Shown in pieces: positions 25,179 to 38,282 of a stretch of 64,000 nucleotides of DNA (positions within the stretch are counted from its first letter, which is position 1; every line of letters begins with the position of its first letter). The notes beneath the pieces are model-generated. The model ran no database searches and was not told where the DNA came from. It saw nothing but the letters and a program-made list of their open reading frames with translations. This stretch comes from Siphonodentalium dalli (Eukaryota; Mollusca; Scaphopoda; Gadilida; Siphonodentaliidae): assembly GCA_032622095.1 (NCBI GenBank), contig CP136062.1:8647710-8711709 (forward strand), in the 5' to 3' direction. Position numbers and translations under genes: made by a program.

Positions 25179-26690
25179 GGCAAATCATGAGCTCAATAAA
25201 TCGCAGTTAAGGGACGGAAAATATGAATTAGGATGATTATATCTTTCCCTTAACATGTGTGGGTTGATCTCAAGTGTTTGGGAGTGACCCCACCCCTGCC
25301 TCGAAATTGGGTGACGGGATTGGGAAATAGTCAAACCCGGCCCAAAATGCGAATTTTGAGAGCCCGTAACTCCGTTATTTTCCAATGGATTTAAAAATTG
25401 TTTTGAGTATTGTGATCAGCTACTTACATTGATTATTTGTTATAAATTTTGTCTGATTCAGAGACGAATAACATTTTGTTTATTGGAAAGAATACGGGCC
25501 CACATTCAAAGTTTGAGGGCCCAAATCTCCGCCATTTTTTAACGGATTTACAATCTGTTTTCAGTTTTATGATCAACGTGTATGGTATATGTTATATATC
25601 AAGTTTCATATGATTCGGAGACGAAATAAATTTTGGTACCCCGGACCACCCCTCCCCTGACCCACAACACTGAACCGACACTGGCAAAATTTGGCTCATC
25701 GCGTGCTCTCTTCAGACCGCACGCATTGGCGTATCAGTTGACATCCAAAGTTTGACATCTTCGGAGGAGATGTGATCACAAGCATATGGGGCCAAATTTG
25801 CATTGTTTGAAGGCCCACAACTCTGACATTTTTCAATGGATTTTCGAAATTCTTTCAGTTTCTAGATCGGTTGGCGGTATGGATGTTATATTCCAAGTTT
25901 CATCCGATTCGGAGAAGAATACAAAATTGGTACCCCGGACCACCCCTCCCCTGACCCACAACACTGAACCGACACTGGCAAAATTTGGCCCATCGCGTGC
26001 TCTCTTCAGACCGCACGCACTGGGATATCAGACGACATCCAAAGTTCGACATCTTCGGAGGAGATAGGGTCACAAGCACATGGGACCGACACTTGCAAAC
26101 TTTGAGGGCCCGTAACTCTTGCATTTCTTCTCGGATTACAAAAATCCTTTCCGGTATGGGTTTGTTTTCGTTCAGGGAATCTACATACTTAAATAGATGA
26201 ATGTCAATAATAAAAAAAAATTGCGAAAATATTGCCCCCACCCCAGTGTAAAAATATATGTCCAACCCTGTCAAATTTTCTTCCTCGGACTAAGCTGACA
26301 ACGGTCAACACGACTACAAAAACCAAATACAGTTATCTGGAATGATACGGGAGGACAACAGAGTACAATAAAATAGAGGTTTGCCAACTATGGGCGGTAA
26401 CTCTTCAGGGAAAGGGCGGACCCAAGTTTTTATGCCCGTGGGCAGTAGTGCATATCGAGATGTGCATACGGTCTAATTTTCGATGCTCTGCTTCTTATAA
26501 TTTCCGAGATAATAAAATGACATTTTTTCAAATAAAGGGAGATAACTCCTCGGGGAAAACGCGGACAATATTCGTTATGCGACGATGGCATACAACTCTT
26601 TGATCCCAAGATATGTACCAAGTTTTAGTGTGCTACTCCTGGTACTTTTCGAGTAATAAGGGTTGCAAAAGTGTCCAGTATAATAATAAT
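25143..26690. repeat. 1746 bp tandem duplication, copy 2
   Basis: Nearly identical to 23397-24944. After the (TAA)n tract at about 26681-26706 the copies diverge: copy 1 continues with gaaaaataatcg, this one with ctagaatgaaactgtaattg. The very high identity indicates a recent event or an assembly duplication. Confidence 0.95.
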
Positions 26691-26930
26691 AATAATAATA
26701 ATAATAACTAGAATGAAACTGTAATTGCACAGCAATTTCGATACTTCCATGTTGCCAATGACGGGAACTTGTGTCGTCCGTTAACGAGTTAGTTGTCAGC
26801 AGACACATGCGAGTATTGTGATACTATATACCATAGTACTAGTCACCAACCACAGTATTTTATCCACCAAATTTCATCAAATTCTGCACCCACTCGCCAG
26901 TTCTCCCAAACCGGAAGTCAAATCAGTACC
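26691..26930. other. Spacer without recognised features
   Basis: Starts with the (TAA)n end of the duplication. A half-hairpin string gatacttccatgttgccaat lies at 26739. No coding region or RNA gene is visible. Confidence 0.5.
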
Positions 26931-29180
26931 CTATATATATCAACATACAGCGCAGAGTCTGATGCACAAAAACTGCGAATGCTCAATGGCTATACAGGTA
27001 CAAAATTTCAAATCAATTGGCTGAGCCGTTTTGACGATATGAGAAATGTAAGCCGATTTGCAAGTTATTATGGTGGCACGAAACCTTCCCAAAAACCAGG
27101 TATTTAAGCAGCCATAACTCCAGAAGTTTTAGCCGAATTAAAAAAATTCGAGTGGGATAGTGATCATCGGCAACTAGAGATTATATCCACTAAATTTCAT
27201 TATAATCTGCGCCAAAACAGTTTTGAGGTACATACACACACGCCCGTTCTCCAGAACCGGAAGTGAAATCCGTTAACTATATATATCTTTATACATCGCA
27301 CAGTTGGATGCACATAAGGCAAAAAGTCCCAACTCAATATCTCAAGCCGTTCTGGATTTCGTATAAAGAGAGTTCTTTTATTATTCGACCCAGGGTCAAC
27401 TTTTAAACCGGAAGGGCGACCCCTATTATTTTTCGGTGGTGTGTAACACGTGTGCATGCACAAATAATGAAAAAAGTCCAACCAGATATCTCAAGCCGTT
27501 TAGGAGGAGATACGTTAACAACAATAAAACATATAAAGAGCGTTGTTCCAAAGGTCAAGGTCAGCCGAAATTCCTTATTAATGCATCGACTGCGTATGCT
27601 CAATGGCTATGCAGGCACAAAATTTCAAATCAATTGGCCAAGCCCTTTCGACGGTATAAGAAATCAAACATCAATTTTGCAATTTTGCAAGTCATTCAAG
27701 GGGTCCGAAAACCCCATAAAAATCAGGTCTCTAAGCAGCAATAACTCGAGAAGTTTAAGTCCGATTTTTAAAATCGGAGCGGAGTAGTGGTCAGCAACAA
27801 CTAAAGATTATGTCCACCAAATTTTATCCAAATCTGCGCCAAAATAGTTTTGAGATACATACCCATACGCCCGTTCTCCCGAACCGGAAGTGAAATCCGT
27901 TAACTAAATATATCGTTCGAGAGCGCAGAGTTTGCTGCACATCATGCAAAAAGTCCCAACTCAATATCTCGAGCCGTTCTGGATTCCCTATAAAGAGCGT
28001 CGTTTTATCCTTCGACAAGTAGCGAACTTTTAAACCGGAAGTGCGAACCATATCATTTTTCGGCGGTTCATGACACACATACACGTGCAAATAATGAAAA
28101 ATTCCGAACCCCATATCTCAAGCCGTTTAGGAGGAGATCTCTTCACAACAATAAAACCGATAAAGAGCGTTGTGGCCAAAGGTCAAGGTCAGACGAAGTT
28201 CCCTATTAGTTCATCGACTGCCAATGCGCAATGGCTAAGAAGATTCCGAATTTCAAATCAATCGGCCAAGCCGTTTCGGCGGTATAAGAAATCAAACCTC
28301 GATTTTGCAAGTCATTTTAGTGGCGCGAAGACCCCCCAAAAATCAACAAAATGTCGATAACTCTGAAGGTCAAGGTCGGAAATAAATCAGGTATTTAAAC
28401 AGCCATAACTAACGAAGTTTATGTCCGATTTTAAAAATTCGAGTTGCATAGCAATTAGTGACATCTACTGATGACGTCTACCAAATGTCATCAAAATATT
28501 CGCTAAAATAGTTTTGAGATACATACCCACACGCCCGCTCTCCCGAACCCGAAGTGATATCCGTTAACTATATATATCGTTCGATAGCGCAGAGTTTGCT
28601 GCACATAATGCAAAAAGTCCCAACTCAATATCTCAAGCCGTTCTGGATTCCCTATAAAGAGAGTTCTTTTAACCTTCGACCAGTAGCGAACTTTTAAACC
28701 GGAAGTGCGAACCCTATAATTTTTCAGTATTTTAGAACACACATACAGGCGCAAATAATGAAAAAAGTCCGAAATCGATATCTCAAGCCGTTTCGGAGGA
28801 GATATGTGCACAACAATAAAACAGATAGAGAGCGTTGTTTCCAAAGTTCAAGGTCACATGAAATTCCCTATTTGTACATCGACTTCGTATACTCAATGGC
28901 TATGCAGGTACCACATATCAAATCAATCGGTCAAGCCATTTCGACGATATAAGAATTCAAACATCGATTTTGCAAGTTACCTTTGTGTCGCGAAAACCCC
29001 CCAAATATCAACAAAATGGCGATAACTCCGAAGGTCAAGGTCGTACGAAATTCTCAATAGGCTATTTAGCGAGATCTTCCATTGTTTTATTCTGAAGAAA
29101 AAAACCGCAGGTGAATCGGTTCAGCCGTTCCCGAGATATAAGGGTGTTATTGGAATAATAAGAATAAGAAGAAGAAAAAT
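26930..29180. repeat. Diverged tandem repeat, unit ~640 bp
   Basis: At least three units. Anchors: aagcagccataactccag (27107), aagcagcaataactcgag (27733) and aacagccataactaacg (28398), each followed by a tccac/ctacc-aaatt stretch, then acgcccgttctcc (27243, 27868, and ctctcccgaacc at 28538), ccggaagtgaaatccgttaa, and a tctcaagccgttctggat string. A pair of caaggtcaaggtc / ggtcaaggtcag strings also recurs. Substitutions and indels have removed any continuous frame. Confidence 0.85.
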
Positions 29181-29189
29181 AAAAGCCAG

Positions 29190-29233
29190 AAGAATTACAA
29201 TATACTTCCATGTTAAAACATGGAAGTATAATA
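29190..29233. repeat. Terminal hairpin of a hairpin-ended element
   Basis: atacttccatgttaaaacat then ggaagtataataatg forms a hairpin with arms atacttccatgtt / aacatggaagtat. It marks the right end of the ~640 bp repeat cluster and is followed directly by a short hairpin-ended element. Confidence 0.8.
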
Positions 29234-29651
29234 ATGAAAAATAATCGAAAAAGGGCCATAACTCTGTCAAAATATATTGGACCAACATCCGGATAGCATT
29301 ATTTTTAGTAGACCTTAGATGCCTACATTCGCTAGAGATTTCGCGGTCCTCCTCCCATTAGTTTCTGAGTATTTCCAATTAAACAGAAAACGGCCGCAGT
29401 AGAAAAACAATATACTTCCTTGGTTACACCATGGAAGTATAATAATAATGAAAAATAATCGAAAAAGGGCCATAACTCTGTCAAAATATATTGGACCAAC
29501 ATCCGGATAGCATTATTTTTAGTAGACCTTAGATGCCTACATTCGCTAGAGATTTCGCGGTCCTCCTCCTATTAGTTTCTGAGTATTTCCAATTAAACAG
29601 AAAACGGCCGCAGTAGAAAAACAATATACTTCCTTGGTTACACCATGGAAG

Positions 29652-29660
<9 letters not shown>
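29234..29660. mobile_element. Two adjacent short hairpin-ended elements
   Basis: Two head-to-tail copies (29234-29448 and 29449-29660) of the element described at 24967-25178, differing from it and from each other by single bases such as cctcctcccat/cctcctcctat. Tandem insertion of one copy into the tail of another is the simplest reading. Confidence 0.75.

Positions 29661-29693
<33 letters not shown>
29655..29693. repeat. (TAA)n microsatellite
   Basis: About twelve TAA units ending in taacaatg, separating the pair of short elements from a diverged copy at 29694-29905. Confidence 0.9.
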
Positions 29694-29695
<2 letters not shown>

Positions 29696-29905
29696 TGTAA
29701 AATAATCGCAAAAGGGCCATAACTCCGCCAAGAAACATTGGGCGGAAATCCGGATACCATTATATGTAGTAAACCTTCGATGCCTACATTCGCTAGAGAT
29801 TTCGCGTTCCTACTGCAATCAGTTTCTGATTATTTCGAAATAAACGTAAAACGACCTCAGTAGAAAAACAATATACTTCCTTGGTTACACCATGGAAGTA
29901 TAATA
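29694..29905. mobile_element. Diverged short hairpin-ended element
   Basis: Same layout as 24967-25178 but with many substitutions (aaaagggccataactccgcc, attgggcggaaatccggat). It ends in the same atacttccttgg/ccatggaagtat hairpin. A close relative is at 31131-31342. Confidence 0.7.
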
Positions 29906-31130
29906 ATAGGCCAAATCATGAGCTCAATAAATCGCAGTTAAGGGACGGAAAATATGAAGTAGGATGATTATATCTTTCCCTTAACATGTGTGGGTTGATC
30001 TCAAGTCTTTGGAAGTGACCCCACCCCTGCCTCGAAATTGGGTGACGGGATTGGGAAATAGTCAAACCCGGCCCAAAATGCGAATTTTGAGAGCCCGTAA
30101 CTCCGTTATTTTCCAATGGATTTAAAAATTGTTTTCAGTTTTGTGATCTGCTGCTCACATATATTGTATGGAATGCATTTCATCTGAATCGGAGACGAAA
30201 AACATTTCGGTTATTGGAAAGCATATGGGCCCAAGTTCAAACTTTGAGGGTCCAAATCTCCGCCATTTTCCAACGGATCTGAGATCTGTTTTCAGCGTCG
30301 TGATAAGTTTGTAGGGTAGATGTTATATTCCAAGTTTCATCTGATTCGGAGACTAAATAAAATATTTAACCATAAACCACCCCTCCCCAGAACCACAATA
30401 CTGAACCGACACTGGCAAAATTTGGCTCACACCGAGCACTAGATAGTCTGGATACTTAGAAGTGTGTCACTATTTGCAATGATTGTCCGTTTTAAAGGAG
30501 ATAGGGCGACAACCCGATTGTCCCCCCCCAAAAAAAAATTTGAGGGCCCACAACTCTGGTATTTCTACTCAGATTTCAATTTTTTTTCGCGGTATTTGAT
30601 CAGCTTTACACAGTCAAGCCATACACAGAAATAGACGAGATTCGTAACGAATTTTTTTTTTTTAATTTGGCACCCCCATCCTATTGTAAAAATATATGTC
30701 CAACCCTGTCAAATTTTCTTCCTTGGACTAAGCTGACAACGGTCAATACGACTACAAAAACCAAATGCAGTTATCTGGAATAATACGGGAGGACAACAGA
30801 GTACAATACAATAGAGGTTTGCCAACTATGGGCAGTAACTCTTCAGGGAAAGCGCGGACACAAGTTTTTATGCCCGTGGGCAGTAGTGCATATCGAGATG
30901 TGCATACGGTCTAATTTTCGATGCTCTGCTTCTTATAATTTCCGAGATAATAAAATGACATTTTTTCAAATAAAGGGAGATAACTCCTCGGTGAAAGCGC
31001 GGACAAAATCGTTATGGGCCATATGGTTAGAACTCATGTACCCCAACCTACTTACCAAGTATTGGTGTCCTACTTCTTGTACTTTTCGAGTAATAGTGAT
31101 TACAAAAGTGTCAAGTATAATAATAATAAC
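29872..31130. repeat. Diverged copy of the 1746 bp unit
   Basis: Follows the same order as 23397-24944: hairpin, gggacggaaaatatgaa, cttaacatgtgtgggttgat, a gtgaccccacccctgcctc block, then gcccgtaactccg, and later tgtccaaccctgtcaaattt and gccgtgggcagtagtgcata-like sequence. It lacks one of the two internal accacccctcccc blocks. It is clearly older than the near-identical pair at 23397-26690. Confidence 0.85.
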
Positions 31131-31342
31131 AATGAAAAATAATCGCAAAAGGGCCATAACTCCGCCAAGAAACATTGGGCGGAAATCCTGATACCATTAT
31201 ATTTAGTAAACCTTCGATGCCTACATTCGCTAGAGATTTCGCGTTCCTACTGCAATCAGTTTCTGAGTATTTCGAAATAAACGGAAAACGACCTCAGTAT
31301 AAAAACAATATACTTCCTTGGTTACACCATGGAAGTATAATA
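31131..31342. mobile_element. Diverged short hairpin-ended element
   Basis: Shares the substitutions of the copy at 29694-29905 (aaacattgggcggaaatcc). It ends in the same terminal hairpin at about 31311-31340 and is followed by a aatattggaaaaaaataaaa junction that recurs at 32735. Confidence 0.7.
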
Positions 31343-32799
31343 ATATTGGAAAAAAATAAAAAATTGAATAACAATATACTTCCATATTAAAATATGGAAG
31401 TATAATAAGGGAATCGCACAAAATTGATTGGAATGTTGATAGTATGGTTTATTGACATTTCTGTGTTCAGTTGGAGCGTTCTGGTGTGACCCCCACCCAT
31501 GCCTCGAAATTTGGTGACGCGGATAGAAAATTCGCCATATCTCGGCCAATTTTCGCGATATCGAGCTAACGTTTGCGTCATTGTGTTCGTATTTGATGTC
31601 CCTTTAATATTTAGTTGGGTTCTGGTAAGGTACTGTGGTGATATTCTACTATGTAGGCCAATATGTATGTTGTTCAGTACATACTTTTCGAATATCTCTG
31701 GCCTCCATCGTCGTAATACCACAAGTAGGTAATCGTTTTGAAGTACTGGAAATTCCCCATCGAATGACACCAAACACGTGACGATCGGTTGAAGAAATTT
31801 AAATTCATAGTGCATTTTCTGTAAACTTGAAAAAAAGGAAGGGGCCACAATTTCTACATTTGGCAACCGATTCACAAAATTCACTCATAATGGCCCTCAA
31901 TACACATTATAGATACTTCACAACAATTTTGGTTCAAATCGGAGACAACAAAAAAATTATCAATTTTGACCCCATCCCTAGTGCGGACAAATTTCACTCG
32001 ATCTTGGTCAAAATTTTACCAACTCGTGTTCTCTCTATGTATAACACGCTCACATAAACCAAATCCAGTTTATGTGCGTCGTCTAGGAGGAGATAGAGTG
32101 ACAAGCACTTTCTCCTCAATTGATGTATGAATACAATTTTCGATGATCTGTAACTTGGACATTTCTGAACCGATTTCCAAAATTCTTTCAGGAGGATCAT
32201 TAGTACGTCCTATAGATACACGACAGTAAAAGTAGTTGAAATCATCGAAAAACAATATTTCGAAAATTTTGCCCCCACCCAAACCCCAAAAATATAAGTC
32301 TGTTCCTGTTCAAAACTTATTTTCATTGCAAGTTGCTAATAAGTAACTGCATAGAAGCCCTCTTATCTGGCTACCTTGAATGTTATAGGCGGACACAGGA
32401 TATGAAATAAATCGAATTTTGCGAATCATGGGCGACAACTCTGTAGGGAAAGCTCGGACATAAATTGTAATGCATGGACACAATAGGGCATACTGAGTTG
32501 TACATACGGTCCAAATTTCAAGTTGCTGCTATTCATACTTTTCGAGATACTGCAACCCCCAGTTTTACACATAAAGGGAGATAACTCTGCAAATCAAGTT
32601 AGCACAAAATCCTATATAGCCCGATGCACTACAACTATCATAGGGCTATACACATACCAAAATCCAGCGCTCTATCTCTCATACTTCCTGAGATATAAGG
32701 GTTATAAAATTGCTTAGTATAATAATAATAAATAATATTGGAAAAAAATAAAAAATTGAATAACAATATACTTCCATATTAAAATATGGAAGTATAATA
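31343..32799. repeat. Ancient relative of the 1746 bp unit
   Basis: Begins and ends with the hairpin atacttccatattaaaatat then ggaagtataat (31377-31405 and 32767-32796). In between are weak matches, in order, to the 1746 bp unit: a tgacccccacccatgcctcg block (31490), gtcgtctaggaggagataga (32080), and gggagataactctg (32576). No long open frame with a recognisable protein. Confidence 0.6.
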
Positions 32800-32985
32800 A
32801 TGAAAAATAATCGAAAAAGGGCCATAACTCTGTCAAAAGATATTGGACCAACATCCGGATACCATTATTTTTAGTAGACCTTAGATGCCTTCATTCTCTA
32901 GAGATTTCGCGGTCCTCCTCCCATTAGTTTCTGAGTATTTCCAATTAAACAGAAAACGGCCGCAGTAGAAAAACAATACACTTCC
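32800..32985. mobile_element. Truncated short hairpin-ended element
   Basis: Matches 24967-25178 up to the start of its terminal hairpin (caatacacttcctcg), after which the sequence changes to unrelated, less repetitive DNA. This is the right boundary of the repeat-rich left half. Confidence 0.75.
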
Positions 32986-35764
32986 TCGCTACGATATATC
33001 GGATCTGACCTTACCCGGCCCGCCAGATACAGCGCGTAAACGCGCTGAGATCGGCGCTGTAGCTAATTACGCTCCAGATTCGCCGCGCGTATCGGAACGG
33101 TGTGCGACGAGAGCGCAGTGCTTATGAACGCATCGCTGTATGCGTGAGACTGTTCTTATTTCGGTCATATCTCGTTGTTCTGTTGAGGACATGGTATGCA
33201 CGGGCTATGCATTATTCCAATAAAGAGCGTTCATCGCAAGTTAATTGAAAAATATATGTTCAAATAGGACGCCTGTTTTTTAAAATAATTTTTGACGGGC
33301 TGTCCCCGACACAACACAATGCAAAATATGTCTACCTTACTTTGGGCATCAATATAATACAGTATGGTTATATTGAATCATATGTTCCCGACTGTTATGT
33401 GCTATTTTAACATTGCATGATGTTGTGTTGGCAAGGCAAATTTCGGAATAGTATTAGCTTGATGCCAATACATGGCATTGTATACAACCTACATGTACAT
33501 CGTAACTATATTTATCACATAATTAACTCACAAAATCAGCTTCATAATTATTGGTAAGACACACGTTTAATATTAGCGCATGCGATGACGTCACGCCGAA
33601 GATTTTCCACTAATTGATAGAGATTGTCATATTTACCCCAAAACTCCCACTTTATTTAACTAAAATGCATAACAATAACAAAAACTAGGAGATATATAGT
33701 CAGGGGAATTTCGCACAATTGACCTCACCACCCCAAATACATATATAAGTCTTATATCGTGTCTTTTTTTAAAACATATTTTATTGTAATATAATATTAC
33801 AAGAGGGATAGGGGCACAAATTTTAACAACTTACACGCACCCCTCTCCCATTAACATTTTAACAAATACAACGTAGATGACGAAGATAACATATATACGG
33901 GATGACGTTTTGTGTGTTTCTAATTGCTGTCTTTATGGTGGTGAGGTTAATTGTACCAAATACAAGTGTATAGAGTTATTCACCTTCCATCAAAACTAAC
34001 AGACTGGCTCTTAGTCCAGATAGGTGTTTGTCTGTTCTCGAACAAATTCCTATGAGTTTACTCAATATAACACAATCATGCCTCGTGGTACAACCAGATA
34101 GTCGTATACCCAAGGGGCGTCATTATAAATCACTTTGCTGTACTATTGTAGGCCGAGTTGGGTGGTCAAAGGAAGCACATGACCCATGAACAATGGTAGT
34201 CTGTCCTCATTCCCATATTCCAGCATACATGCCAGTGGACTGTTATCTTCTTAACATTGCATTTTGTTGAGTTGTGGGAGGCAAATATCGAAATATTATA
34301 AGTTGTATGTCGATAAAGAGCGTTTATAACTAATATACTTCCCGTGAGTGGAAACTGATTTCTAAATTACACACACACCGGATTGTCCTAGTTTGTCTGA
34401 AACTTTGGTTTCAGTCTTTCACAGTTAAATGCAGGTGAACGCTATGAACAGTATTATACTGATGTACATGTATACATACCATACGACCATAGTTGAATAT
34501 AATTCATGTAAATATATATATTATGCATTGTAAATAGATGCACAAATTTTGTTAATGAAATGCCGGCTGCGATGGGACACCCGGGAACAGACACGCGTCA
34601 GACGAAATTATCACTTCATGGTCATTAGCCAATGTAATTGACACCTCCCGGTGGACCAATATAAATCGCCCGAGTGTACACAACAGATTAAAATATGCTA
34701 ACAGTCAGTCAACGATGGTGTGATATAATAACCACACACTGGTTAAATGGTCTTGCTAATTTGCTATGATGCTGGTGGGATCAGGTGAACTGTCATGCTG
34801 CTGATATGGCGAACTGATGCTGCTAAGACCACATGACCAAATAACCAGGGCGAACCAGTGTTAAATGAATATTTATAGCAATGAAGAGCGGCGATCATCA
34901 TCTATGCACACCCACACCAATCTATATCGAAACGGACATCGAGACAACAAGGTGACACCCGTCAGGTCACGGGCGCGTCGACAGGGATGTGAGCTATGGT
35001 AACTCCGTGTGTGTCAATAGTTGTGGGAGCAGGCCACAGCGGTGAAAGTGACCACCTTACTATACGTGTGACACAGTGCATGTATGTCATAGGTGAGATA
35101 GAGCTGATTTCAAGGTTCAGTCATTGCAAGGCAAACACTTTCCATCCCGGTTAAGTTATCCTGCTAATTTGATCTGATGCTGGTGGGTCCTGCTGACTTG
35201 CCATTGTGGTGGTAGTGACAAATATTGGTGTTAAGAAATTGTTCCGTTATTGTATATATATCCAGACACTGCAACATGTATGTTCCGAAAGAATAACGAT
35301 ACATTTTCTTAACAGAATCAGTTTACCATATCAGCATATTTCAACTCCGTGGTATACCCACCAGCATCGTAGCAAATCAACAAGACTACTTAAATTCGGG
35401 ATATCTCACTGACGTACATGTGCACGTACGCATCGACATTAACATTTGAGTTTGTTTATGTGTCTATATTATATTTTACTGTTTAATTTAGGTTTTGTGC
35501 ACCCATATGGTATTATAGAAATATATCACAAGATTACATAAAATAAAAGCTTCCTCCATATAGGCGGCATATGAATTATTTTAATAAACGCCATGCTGTC
35601 TCCAAATTTATGCGAATGTCACGCAGCGCGGACATACGTAGTTTGCATGCAGGAGTTACTGTTCCTTTAGATATATAAAATAAAAGTTAATTCCACTTAT
35701 CCCACAATATTACGAGGCAATTTCACAATTATATTATTTATATGCCGTTCCTTTAGAATACTCT

Positions 35765-35990
35765 CATTATCCTCATCTCCACCCATTGAACCATGTCGTA
35801 ATCCCTATGTCTGTCAGTATTTTTATTTTCGGAAACGGCCGAATTAAAATATCTTCCAGCCACATCGATGAATCCAAGATCATCCTTCTTGATTCGCCAT
35901 TTTCGACTGCATATTTTAACGAAGAGTATGTGTCGTACTTTGTCATCAATTTAGAGCACTTCAATACAAATCTGTGGAACTAATCACGCA
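35765..35990 (-). other. Possible coding exon, unrecognised
   Basis: On the minus strand a frame opens after a potential acceptor (gcgtgattag) near 35982 and reads for about 68 codons to a TGA at 35773. The product is mixed and protein-like, including the strings SLKYAVENGESRRM and WLEDILIRPFPKI. A plus-strand frame of similar length overlaps it. No family is recognised and no partner exon is identified, so this may be chance. Confidence 0.15.
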
Positions 35991-36599
35991 TGATTGTGGT
36001 TGTTTTGTTTGTATGACGACAACAGCATGAATAATATGGATACCAATGTCCTAGTGGGATATATTCTGCATGTATCGATCATACGCGATGCCAATAATTA
36101 TTTAAAAAAATAATACATTTACGATTTGAGATAGACGGGATCAGTTGTGACTGTGTACGTACATGTACATATGTGGATGTTAATATCAGCAAACTATATA
36201 TAGGGACTATAACATTGCATAGCAATATACTGACCTATTAATTTTAAACCCAGAGTGTTTGCCGCCATCCATGGCGTACCACCCGACGGTGTATACAAAC
36301 ACAGCCATATAGAAGGGAATCATAATTCCTATTAACCGCCAGGGCAGATATATAGCGCACACTATGGGCTGAGATATCTGCCGCCGCCCCTAAGGCGCGC
36401 CATCGGATTATATTAGTAATGGATGGGCTAACACGCGCCGGCAGGCGATCTCACTGCTCAAGATAGATATTCCCTCCTGTTTGGCTTTTGTAGTAAATCG
36501 CCAAATGTATGCGTGTCACAATGTGATACATACATATTTACCCCAGTTATTTTAATTTATCAGACGGTCACCATATCACCAAGTTACAACGACAATATT

Positions 36600-36668
36600 T
36601 CTTCAATCGGATAATGCATCTTAAAAAGCACTTAATCGGATAATGCATCTTTAAAAGCACTTAACATT
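36600..36668. repeat. 33 bp tandem duplication
   Basis: The string aatcggataatgcatctt, aaaaagcactt is repeated once with one base changed. Confidence 0.85.
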
Positions 36669-38282
36669 AACAATGATTAGCGCACCACATATAAATGTAC
36701 ATTCATGGCACCGACAAACAAGATTTCATGTTCAACACTATGAAAGCGTACTGAAAACATACAATTCGTAATTATGGTGATAAATCACGCAAATAATCCA
36801 TCGATATACTCAACATCTGCTTATGTATGCATTGCATGAAATCATTGGTTATGACCAATGACAAATAGAGTGCGTCGCCCCCTGTCATGGATGCGATCAA
36901 CCAGCATCGTGTACCTTACACCGTTGCAGGGACGTGGCAACAGTATATACACTGAAAATATTGTTGACTTAACTGTTTGCTCAACAATTTGACTCCTATT
37001 ACTCTTTGCTAAATATGACGTGTACCGCCTCCTCTGGTCTGATCTCACCCTCGCGCGCGCTTCGGCTACTCCATTAGCAACTTTCCTCCATTATGGAGAG
37101 CAAATATATATTTTTTGAACATTCTGGGGCGAGTAATTCGCTTACAAAATTTTCATGGCATCGTTATCGGGGTGACATGTGACCATGCCATGTAAATTTG
37201 GTCGCGTTCGGAGATAATTCACTGCAACCTGGTGTGCAACCATAAGTGGTAATACGGTGCACCATCTTCGATTTCTTTCAAGCTACAATATGACTTACAT
37301 GTGGAACAACACTTTTCGCACCTATTCAATTTGAAGCCAAGTAGTTTGCATATAAAGCACGAAATGGTTGAATTTTCGAAACCTTATCAAACTGAAATGT
37401 ACAGAAAATTACGAGATACAAAACATTTGAGTTTATGTCGACCAATTTGATCAGAATTATTTGGTGTCTAGCAATGGTTTTGGTATATCGACACCATTGC
37501 AAATCAATGTACATGTACATAGATGCGTGGATAAGTAGAGGTTAAAGCGTATATCGTAGCCATTTAACAATATAGAACGAAATCGCTGTTCATTTGACAG
37601 GTCATATATAATTGAATAGATGTATATTGTGTGTGTATGTAAATGGGAAAAAAACATTACTGCTATTGTATTGTGTTTATTTCAGGCAAGATATGCCCAT
37701 ATATAGTCATAATCCAACATATAATTACGAATTTTCGATATACTATATAGGTATGATTTCTTAACATAAGTTAAAGATACGGGCGGCGTTGGTGGTGGGT
37801 ATGCTGTTAAAATAATCACATCCGTCAAAAACCGCCATAAACAGAAGGATTAGTAAAAATATAGAGCCTTTGTTCTTATGTCAATCAGAAATATGGCATA
37901 AACAGTATGTTATTGTCATTTTCCCCCTTTGTTGTGTAAACGAAAGCAAAAATGTTACGTTTCCTGGTTTTTTTTTATGTCCGGATATGGTAAACACAAA
38001 GAGCGTTATTTGTTAAGGTTTTCCTGATATGGAAATAATAAAGAGCGTTTATATCATTTGTGTGTGTTAACCAATATAATTGCACTGTGTTATATAAACT
38101 TAAGCACAACTTCTGTAACACGAGCAGTCTCTTGTTTACGTACAACATCGTACGTCTTGACGACAATATACTATCTACGCGCTGATTATGTTTGGCATCG
38201 AGCGGAACTGTATATATTTTTGTGTTCCTTCTGTTAATGCCGATTTGGACAAATATAAATATTTCTGCAACAAACGCCGCCC

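Noticed and set aside
36842-37048. 68-codon minus-strand frame near a CG-rich spot (ctcgcgcgcgc)
   Set aside because: No motif, no partner exon, and the length is within chance expectation for this region.
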